A stretch of 64,000 nucleotides of DNA. It comes from Propionibacteriaceae bacterium. Lineage in GTDB: Bacteria; Actinomycetota; Actinomycetes; Propionibacteriales; Propionibacteriaceae. The notes under the pieces are model-generated. The model worked only from the letters and a program-made list of their open reading frames with translations. It ran no database searches and was not told the origin of the DNA. Where the stretch lies: NCBI GenBank assembly GCA_031265875.1, contig JAISCA010000002.1:62001-126000 (forward strand), written 5' to 3'. Shown here one piece after another: positions 58,617 through 64,000 of the stretch. The position numbers were made by a program, and so were the translations under genes. Positions within the stretch are counted from its first letter, which is position 1; each line of letters begins with the position of its first letter.

Positions 58617-60688
58617 GTGTGGCCCAACCCGGCGCCAAGCGACGCCTGTCCATCAACCCGACCGGCCCGTTGCCAGTCAAGCAGTGCTGTCAGCAGGGCT
58701 CCGGCCGGATGGCCGGTCCCAACGACCCCATCGTGGCCCTGGTCGGGGCGCCCAACGTCGGCAAGTCGACCTTGTTCAACTCTCTGACCGGCTCACGCGC
58801 CTCGGTCGGCAACTGGCCCGGCACCACGGTGGAGGTGGCGCGCGGCGTCTGGCGTTTGGGCGGGTTCCAGACTGGCGCCGGCCCGGACCGCTGTGAGGCC
58901 GCTCACCACGACTGTCAGTGCGAACACGACTGTCAGTGCGACTGTCAGGGCGACTCGGTCCCAGCCTCGGGGCAGGCCACCGTCATCGACCTGCCGGGGG
59001 CTTACAGCTTGGACTCGGCCTCGCCGGACGAGCGTCTGACCGGCGAACTGGTGGTGGACGTGCCGGCCACGGAGGCCCCCGACCTGGTGGTGGCCCTAGT
59101 CGACGCCGCCCATCTGGCCCGTTCCCTCTTCCTGGTCTCCCAGTTGAGGGAACGGTCCCGCCGGCTGGTGCTGGCCTTGACCATGGACGACATCGCCCGT
59201 CGCCACGGCGTCGAGGTCGACAGCTACGCCCTAGCCGACGCCGTCGGCGTGCCCGTCATCGTGATCGATCCCAGGCGGCGCAGCGGCTTGGACAATCTGA
59301 CCCGGGTGGTGCTGGAGACCTTGGCCCGGCCCGTGCCGCCGGCCCGCCCCCGGGGCCGGCCGCTGGACCAGTCCGACGACGACGAGCGCTTCAGTTGGAT
59401 CGCCCAAGCGGTCGAGCGGGGCACCCAGAGCTCGGGCGAGACCAGAGTGCGCCGCTCGGATCGGATCGACCGAGTGATCTTGGCCCCGGTGCTGGGACCA
59501 CTCATCTTCTTGGCCGTGATGTGGGCCGTCTTCCAAATCACCACCGTGGTGGCCGCCCCACTGCAAGACGGCCTGGACGCTCTCTTCTCCGGCCCGCTGT
59601 CCCGGGGGGCGTCTGGCTCGCTGAACGGCCTCGGGCTGGGCGGCGGTTGGGTCGAGGGCCTGATCGTGGACGGCCTGATCGCCGGAGTCGGCTCGCTCTT
59701 GACCTTCGTGCCCTTGATGGTCTTGATGTTCATCTTGCTGGCCCTGTTGGAGGACTCCGGCTACCTGGCCCGGGCGGCCGTCCTGACCGACCGGGTGATG
59801 GGCTGGCTGGGCCTGCCCGGCCGGGCCTTCCTGCCCATCGTGGTCGGCTTCGGTTGCAATGTGCCCGGCATCGCCGCCACCCGGGCCTTGCCCTCGGCCC
59901 GTCACCGGGTCCTGACCGTTCTGCTCATCCCCTTCACCAGTTGCACCGCCCGCCTGACCGTCTTCGTCATGTTGGGGCAGATCTTCTTCGGCCGCTGGGC
60001 CGGCACGGCCGTCTTCTTGACCTACCTGGCTTCGATCCTGCTGGTGGTGTTGGGCGGTCTGTTGTTGCGGGCCACGCTGTGGCGGGACTCGCCCAACGAG
60101 CCCTTGGTGATCGACCTGCCGCCGTATCAGACGCCGACCCTGCGTTTGACCGCCGCCGTCACCTGGCTGCGCTTGAAAGGCTTCCTGCAGACCGCCTCCG
60201 GCATCATCGTGGCTACCGTCATGGTCGTCTGGCTCTTGCAGTCGATCCCGACCAACGGCGGCGATTTCGCCCAGGTGGCGGTGCAAGACTCGCTCTACGC
60301 CAGCGTCGCCCAGGCCGTGGCCCCGCTCTTCAGCTGGGCCGGTTTCGCCCAGTGGCAGACCGTGGCCGCTCTGGTGGTCGGCTTCGTGGCCAAAGAGGCC
60401 GTCATCTCCAGCTGGGCCCAGACCTACGCCTTGGCCTCGGAAGACGACCTGTTGGGCCTGGGCGAGCAGGTCAGTCAAGCTTTCGAGGCCTCCTCGGGCG
60501 GCTCGACGGTGGCGGCGGTGGCCGCCTTCATGGTCTTCTTCCTGGCTTACACCCCCTGTGTGGCCACCTTGGCGGCCCAGAAACGCGAGATCGGGTGGCG
60601 CTGGACCGGCTTCGGCGTGGCGCTGCAACTGGTGGTGGCTTGGGTCTTGGCCGTGGCCGTCTTCCAAATCGGGCGGTTGTTCGGATGA
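58613..60688 (+). CDS. feoB: Ferrous iron transporter FeoB with Cys/His-rich insertion in the G domain
   Basis: 691 residues. G1 GAPNVGKST (46-54), switch [12 protein letters not shown]3 DLPGAYSL; G4 is TMDD in place of NxxD. Between switch I and G3 there is an insertion (about 86-119) with C94, H98, H99, C101, C103, H105, C107, C109 and C111, encoded by three tandem GACTGTCAG units (58910, 58928, 58940). The membrane part has both Gate motifs ([15 protein letters not shown] and [13 protein letters not shown]). A GTP-regulated Fe(II) importer in the cytoplasmic membrane. A later ATG (58709) is an alternative start; GTG 58613 overlaps feoA. Confidence 0.93.
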   Translation: MSVAQPGAKRRLSINPTGPLPVKQCCQQGSGRMAGPNDPIVALVGAPNVGKSTLFNSLTGSRASVGNWPGTTVEVARGVWRLGGFQTGAGPDRCEAAHHDCQCEHDCQCDCQGDSVPASGQATVIDLPGAYSLDSASPDERLTGELVVDVPATEAPDLVVALVDAAHLARSLFLVSQLRERSRRLVLALTMDDIARRHGVEVDSYALADAVGVPVIVIDPRRRSGLDNLTRVVLETLARPVPPARPRGRPLDQSDDDERFSWIAQAVERGTQSSGETRVRRSDRIDRVILAPVLGPLIFLAVMWAVFQITTVVAAPLQDGLDALFSGPLSRGASGSLNGLGLGGGWVEGLIVDGLIAGVGSLLTFVPLMVLMFILLALLEDSGYLARAAVLTDRVMGWLGLPGRAFLPIVVGFGCNVPGIAATRALPSARHRVLTVLLIPFTSCTARLTVFVMLGQIFFGRWAGTAVFLTYLASILLVVLGGLLLRATLWRDSPNEPLVIDLPPYQTPTLRLTAAVTWLRLKGFLQTASGIIVATVMVVWLLQSIPTNGGDFAQVAVQDSLYASVAQAVAPLFSWAGFAQWQTVAALVVGFVAKEAVISSWAQTYALASEDDLLGLGEQVSQAFEASSGGSTVAAVAAFMVFFLAYTPCVATLAAQKREIGWRWTGFGVALQLVVAWVLAVAVFQIGRLFG

Positions 60689-61011
60689 GCGGACCTGTGA
60701 CCAGCGTGTTGGAAGCCTTCGAGCTCGGCCTGCGCTCGACCGACCAGATCGCCCGGCGCTCGGGTTTGAGCCTGGACCTGGTCCAGGCCGTCATCGACCA
60801 TCTGGTCCGGAGCGGCCACTTGGAGGCCACCGCTTTGGCCTCGGGCTGCCCGGCGACGGGCTGCGCCGGCTGCGCCCTGACGCCGGCCTGCCTAGGATCG
60901 GCCGCCGCCGGTCGCCGGTCCGCTGGTGGGCGTCTCCTGTCCCTGGCGCGGGGTCGAGCGGACAGCGGCCGGGCCAAGGATTTGGAGCGACCGCTTACGA
61001 TGGCCAGGTGA
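60685..61011 (+). CDS. feoC: FeoC-like winged-helix protein with four-cysteine cluster
   Basis: 108 residues; ATG 60685 overlaps the feoB stop. Residues 1-50 form a winged helix ([40 protein letters not shown]) and C55, C60, C63 and C69 form a cluster like the FeoC iron-sulfur ligands. The basic tail ([22 protein letters not shown]) is longer than in enterobacterial FeoC. Probably senses iron or oxygen and modulates FeoB. Overlaps murI by 4 bases (GTGA). Confidence 0.78.
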   Translation: MSGPVTSVLEAFELGLRSTDQIARRSGLSLDLVQAVIDHLVRSGHLEATALASGCPATGCAGCALTPACLGSAAAGRRSAGGRLLSLARGRADSGRAKDLERPLTMAR

Positions 61012-61814
61012 CGACCTCCGCAGCGGCGCCGATCGGCGTCTTCGACTCTGGTTTCGGCGGTTTGACGGTGGCCCGCGCCATCGTCGATCAATTGCCCGGT
61101 GAAGATGTCATCTATCTAGGTGACACCAAGAACGCGCCTTACGGCCCCCGCCCCATCGCCGAGGTCCGGCGCTTCGCCTTGGAACATCTGGACGAGTTGG
61201 TGGCGCTGGGCGTCAAGACGCTCGTGATCGCCTGCAACTCGGCTTCGGCGGCGGTCCTGGCCGACGCCCGTGAGCGTTACGACATCCCCGTCGTCGAGGT
61301 CATCCTGCCGGCCGCCCGGCGGGCCGTGCGGGCTTCTCGGAGCGGACGGATCGGTGTCATTTGCACCGAGGCCACAGCCACCTCGGGGGTCTACGCCGAC
61401 GCCGTCAACGCCGCCCAAGGGGTCACGCTGACGACGGTGGCCTGCCCCCGTTTGGTGGATTTCGTCGAGGCCGGACTGACCGCCGGCGACGAGTTGCTGA
61501 GCGTGACGCGCGATTACTTGGACCCGATCCGGCGAGCCCGGGTCGACACCTTGATTCTGGGTTGCACCCACTACCCGCTGCTGACCGGAGTCATCTCCTA
61601 TGTCTTGGGCGAGGAGGTCACCTTGGTCTCCTCGGCCGACGAGTGCGCCAAGCAGACCTACGCCGCCCTGACCCGGGCCGACCTGCTCAGCCCGCGCCCG
61701 CGGGGCCAGCGCCGCTTCCTCACCACCGGCGACCCGGAGCGTTTCACCGCCATCGGCCGTCGGCTGCTGGGCGACTTCGACTTCCTGGGCCAGGCCGAGC
61801 CGGTCCCGGCTTAA
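61008..61814 (+). CDS. murI: Glutamate racemase
   Basis: 268 residues from GTG 61008. [16 protein letters not shown] contains the catalytic Asp, [11 protein letters not shown] the substrate loop, C76 in VIACNSAS and C186 in LGCTHYPLL are the two catalytic cysteines that interconvert L- and D-glutamate for peptidoglycan. All are intact. Its start overlaps feoC, so here it is the last gene of the iron-regulated operon, although it usually follows the clpS/DUF2017 group. Confidence 0.93.
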   Translation: MTTSAAAPIGVFDSGFGGLTVARAIVDQLPGEDVIYLGDTKNAPYGPRPIAEVRRFALEHLDELVALGVKTLVIACNSASAAVLADARERYDIPVVEVILPAARRAVRASRSGRIGVICTEATATSGVYADAVNAAQGVTLTTVACPRLVDFVEAGLTAGDELLSVTRDYLDPIRRARVDTLILGCTHYPLLTGVISYVLGEEVTLVSSADECAKQTYAALTRADLLSPRPRGQRRFLTTGDPERFTAIGRRLLGDFDFLGQAEPVPA

Positions 61815-61890
61815 GCCGTCGGGGCGACTGGCGCAGGACACTAGCCCTCCGCCGACGGTCCGGGCTCCGGGCGTCGGGTCCGGCTCCGTC

Positions 61891-63075
61891 CTAGTCCGAC
61901 GATCGGGCCGTTCGGACGGGTCGGACTGGCCGCTCAGACTGGGCCCGGGCCTGGCGCCAGCCCAGCAGTCCTAAGAGCATGGCCCCGCCGCCGGCTATAG
62001 CCCAGGCCAAAGCGGTTCGATTAGGCCAGATCGCAGCGGTCGCGGTGGCCAGGACGGCCAAGGGCAGCGCGGTCGGCGCGATGGCGGCCAAGGCTCCGAA
62101 TAAGACCAGGCCCGGTCCGTCACCAGACCGGGCCTGGTCCCGGCCGCCCAACCAAGCCCGCCAGGCGGCTAGGGCGGCCCGCCGTAGATCGGGTCGACCC
62201 AGACCGGCGCGCAGGGCCAGGTATCCGTCCAGGTCGAAACAGGGCAGCAGATTGAACAGGATCGTGGCCAGGTTGAGGCCGATCCAAAGACGAGCGGTGG
62301 GAGCCGCCACGGGGTGGCCCGACCAAACCAATAGGACGGCTGCGAGGCCGATCTGGCATTGCCAGGCCAGGCCGGCCAAGGCGACCTCGATCTGCCCGCG
62401 GCGGTCCAGCCGGGTGGCGTCAGCGATGTCGCAGTAGAAAGCCGGCCATCCGTGGACCAGAGTCAGGCCGATGGCGCGCGGATGGCCCCCGGCGGCGGTC
62501 AAGACGACGCCATGGGCCAACTCGTGGACGGCCGAGACGCCGACCAAGGCGGCCACCACGATCAGCAGCGGGCCGAGGCTAAGGGCCGGGCCGAGGCCGG
62601 GCCCGGTCAGCCAGGCCAGCGTCTGGGCCGCCAGCCCGATCAGGCTGAGGACCAACCCCAGCCAGCCCCGGGCCAGCCCGGCCCAGGGCCGGCCGGCCCG
62701 ACAGATCTTGTCCGGGCGCAGTGCGAGCGGGCCAGGCGTCCGCGACCGGCCCCCCGCAGGGGGCGCGGCCACGGGCGCTGGGACTGAGACCGGACGGACC
62801 AGTCCGGCTGCGACCAAGGCCTTGAGGGCTGCCTCGATGGCCGCCTCGTCCCACCCTCGGCTGGGTAAATGGGCCGCCAGATCGGTCGGGCTGACCGACT
62901 CAGGAGAGATGGCGACGGCCTCCAGCACCAAGCCGATGTCGAAGCCGAGTTGGAAGACCCGCCGCTGTCCCAGACGGGCCAAGGGCTGGCCGCTGCCCTG
63001 TTGGCGGGCGAATTGAACTTCGGGGGCCAGACCATAACGCGGCTGGTCGACCGGCCGCACGGGTGTCACAGTCAC
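61891..63075 (-). CDS. M50-type intramembrane zinc protease, likely peptide-maturation enzyme
   Basis: 394 residues from GTG 63075 (GTG 63069 is better spaced from the GGAGGA site). Residues 1-105 hold a winged-helix/PqqD-like region (YGLAPEVQFARQQG, RRVFQLGFDIGLVLEAV, WDEAAIEAALKALVAAGLVRP). The membrane part has 6-8 helices with the zinc motif HELAHG (SAVHELAHGVVLTAAGG) and the third ligand region LLPCFDLDGYLALRAGL, as in S2P/M50 proteases. This two-part layout occurs in proteases that mature RiPP peptides (daptide-type MpaP). A tiny peptide gene lies directly upstream on the same strand. Confidence 0.72.
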   Translation of the reverse strand: MTVTPVRPVDQPRYGLAPEVQFARQQGSGQPLARLGQRRVFQLGFDIGLVLEAVAISPESVSPTDLAAHLPSRGWDEAAIEAALKALVAAGLVRPVSVPAPVAAPPAGGRSRTPGPLALRPDKICRAGRPWAGLARGWLGLVLSLIGLAAQTLAWLTGPGLGPALSLGPLLIVVAALVGVSAVHELAHGVVLTAAGGHPRAIGLTLVHGWPAFYCDIADATRLDRRGQIEVALAGLAWQCQIGLAAVLLVWSGHPVAAPTARLWIGLNLATILFNLLPCFDLDGYLALRAGLGRPDLRRAALAAWRAWLGGRDQARSGDGPGLVLFGALAAIAPTALPLAVLATATAAIWPNRTALAWAIAGGGAMLLGLLGWRQARAQSERPVRPVRTARSSD

Positions 63076-63106
63076 GACTCCTCCTGACTGATGTGACGGA
63101 GGCGCC

Positions 63107-63141
63107 GCCGTCGGGTGTGGCTCGGGCCCACACCCGACGGC
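63107..63141. terminator. Strong stem-loop between the peptide and protease genes
   Basis: GCCGTCGGGTGTGG (63107-63120) pairs perfectly with CCACACCCGACGGC (63128-63141), 7-base loop. Located 29 bases after the peptide stop and 32 before the protease start, on their common transcript. It is expected to stop most transcripts after the peptide and let a few reach the protease. Confidence 0.7.
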
Positions 63142-63169
63142 GACCGACTTGCTCTGTACCCTCGTCTCG

Positions 63170-63265
63170 TCAGAGCAAGAGGAGCAAAGCCAAGAACCAA
63201 GCTATGGGAGCTTCGGTGGAGTCGAATTCGGTGATGGTCAGATCGAGATCGGTTTCAGTTGACAT
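63170..63265 (-). CDS. 31-residue peptide, candidate RiPP precursor
   Basis: ATG 63265, with AGAAGGAAA about 10 bases upstream. The N-terminal half MSTETDLDLTITEFDST is acidic and Thr-rich like RiPP leader peptides; TEAP follows, then the wholly hydrophobic end IAWFLALLLLL. Acidic leaders with an EAP motif before a hydrophobic core are a feature I associate with daptide-type precursors, and the M50 protease downstream fits. Unlike daptides it ends in Leu, not Thr, and no aminotransferase or dehydrogenase is seen in the remaining sequence. A signalling peptide or toxin is an alternative. Confidence 0.6.
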   Translation of the reverse strand: MSTETDLDLTITEFDSTEAPIAWFLALLLLL

Positions 63266-63306
63266 GGCGGGGTTTCCTTCTTCATTCCTATTGGACTGTA
63301 AAATTG

Positions 63307-63741
63307 TCAAGCGGCGTGGGCTTGAGGTCTCGTCCGGGCGGTCGAACCGGCGCAGCTCCAGCTCCGGCTCTGGCGCCACTCCGCGAGGACGTGGCGCTGG
63401 TGCTGGATCTCCGTGATCCGATCGGCCAAGGCTTGGTCGAGTTGGATCACGATGAGTTCGGCTTGATCGCCCTCAGGGTCGATCAAGACTTCGGCCACTT
63501 GTTCCAAGCTCAGCCCCAACTGGGTCAGAGACTTGACACGCATCAGGAGCAAGACGTGCTCGGGCCGGTAGGCCCGGTAACCAGACGACGTGCGCTCGGG
63601 CTCCGGTAGCAGTCCGATGTCGTGGTAATGCCGCATGGCCCGGATGGTGATCCCGGCTAGATCGGCCACCTGCTGGCTGCTGAACCCGAGCGGGGCCGGC
63701 CGTCCACCGGTCGGGTCCGAGGTGGTCTTGGTCCTGCGCAT
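63307..63741 (-). CDS. MerR-family transcriptional regulator
   Basis: 144 residues. LGFSSQQVADLAGITIRAMRHYHDIGLLPEPERTSSGYRAYRPEHVLLLMRVKSLTQLGLSLEQVAEVL is a full MerR winged helix; a coiled-coil dimerisation helix follows. The last ~25 residues (SRSWSCAGSTARTRPQAHAA) are compositionally odd while another frame there reads ELELRRFDRPDETSS, which suggests a frameshift near 63380 or a real short end. It lies just upstream of the peptide gene on the same strand and may control it. Confidence 0.75.
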   Translation of the reverse strand: MRRTKTTSDPTGGRPAPLGFSSQQVADLAGITIRAMRHYHDIGLLPEPERTSSGYRAYRPEHVLLLMRVKSLTQLGLSLEQVAEVLIDPEGDQAELIVIQLDQALADRITEIQHQRHVLAEWRQSRSWSCAGSTARTRPQAHAA

Positions 63742-63758
63742 GACCCCAGCGAAAACTA

Positions 63759-63771
63759 TGACGTAACGTCA
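63759..63771. promoter_or_regulatory. MerR-type operator palindrome
   Basis: TGACGTAACGTCA, a 13-bp palindrome 17 bases upstream of the MerR start, flanked on the minus strand by TTGACC (63778-63773) and TAGTTT (63758-63753). A palindrome lying between promoter hexamers is the MerR arrangement. Confidence 0.55.
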
Positions 63772-63822
63772 GGGTCAAGGGGTCGGACCAAATCTGTTGA
63801 TAAGGGTCGGCCCGGACCGGAC

Positions 63823-64000
63823 TCAGACTTGGAGGCGTTCCTTCAAAGTGGTCGAGATGCGCTCGAAGACTTGGCCCTGCAAGTCGGTCATATGCTCGTG
63901 CACCAGACTCTGCAGCACGTCCTTGATCGGAGCCCGGCTGGACCAGCCCTGGCCGGGGCTGATGTCGGAGGTTTGAAGCAGGGCTTGGCAGGCCGTGGCG
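63823..64000 (-). CDS. 3' end of an unidentified gene
   Basis: An open frame entering from the right edge ends at a TGA (63825-63823). The last 59 residues read ...ACQALLQTSDISPGQGW..., IKDVLQSLVHEH, LQGQVFERISTTLKERLQV, a helical C-terminus. Not recognised; most of the protein is outside the window. Confidence 0.5.
   Translation of the reverse strand, partial: ATACQALLQTSDISPGQGWSSRAPIKDVLQSLVHEHMTDLQGQVFERISTTLKERLQV

Noticed and set aside
59231..60667. Minus-strand open frame of 478 codons antisense to feoB
   Set aside because: Low-complexity Gly/Gln/His product opposite a fully conserved FeoB membrane domain.

Overview
This is a high-GC actinobacterial chromosome segment. The evidence is a WhiB2-type regulator, DUF3499, DUF5719, DUF3039 and DUF2017 genes, a ClpS/DUF2017/MurI neighbourhood, a birA/PH-domain/purE block, and a gene order (LCP, mannose-1-P guanylyltransferase, whiB2, large glycosyltransferase, DUF5719, Zincin-like, DUF3499, phosphomannomutase, Trm112-like, TobH-like, S-adenosylhomocysteinase) that parallels the mycobacterial/streptomycete whiB2-manB-sahH region. 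No rRNA, tRNA or CRISPR array was seen. Genus cannot be assigned from the sequence alone.

Layout. 1-1.3 kb: end of birA, a PH-domain membrane protein and purE (no purK between them). 2.1-10.0 kb: a divergent GntR regulator and an eight-gene operon-like catabolic cluster (DeoC-type aldolase, DapA/NanA-type aldolase, FGGY kinase, a fused double SDR, two further SDRs, a second DeoC-like protein, a MIF-type tautomerase). In this cluster three enzymes have lost a signature catalytic residue. 10.3-23.7 kb: cell-envelope and housekeeping block (LCP ligase, GDP-mannose synthesis, WhiB2, glycosyltransferase, AroQ, AhcY). 23.8-24.3 kb: a toxin-antitoxin pair. 24.5-26.9 kb: polar amino-acid ABC transporter. 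27.0-36.5 kb: LacI regulator with an oligosaccharide/peptide-type ABC transporter and a GH2 beta-mannosidase, apparently one manno-oligosaccharide utilisation locus with visible operators.

36.4-39.2 kb: a small, less GC-rich genomic island bounded by perfect 29-bp direct repeats (one inside the beta-mannosidase 3' end), carrying an XRE regulator with twin operators, small zinc-ribbon and unknown genes, and a truncated tyrosine integrase. 39.3-45.5 kb: DUF3039, RDD protein, a WXG100-like/SGNH-hydrolase fusion that looks like a type VII secretion effector with a candidate partner, an MFS transporter and a nucleoside hydrolase. 45.8-57.4 kb: MalQ, a large Sec-exported RHS/YD-repeat toxin with a degenerate amidase-like head plus a double DUF4279 protein that looks like its immunity factor, and pncA/pncB. 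57.5-61.8 kb: clpS, DUF2017, then feoA-feoB-feoC (with a DtxR/IdeR-like box) and murI.

61.9-64.0 kb: an M50-type intramembrane protease, a strong stem-loop, a 31-residue peptide gene with an acidic leader, an EAP motif and a wholly hydrophobic 11-residue tail, and a MerR regulator. This looks like a minimal RiPP locus and, with the degenerate SDR/aldolase cluster and the WXG100-SGNH fusion, is the best candidate for something undescribed. Many housekeeping genes here seem to be leaderless, with a TAnnnT hexamer 6-8 nt before a GTG/ATG start.
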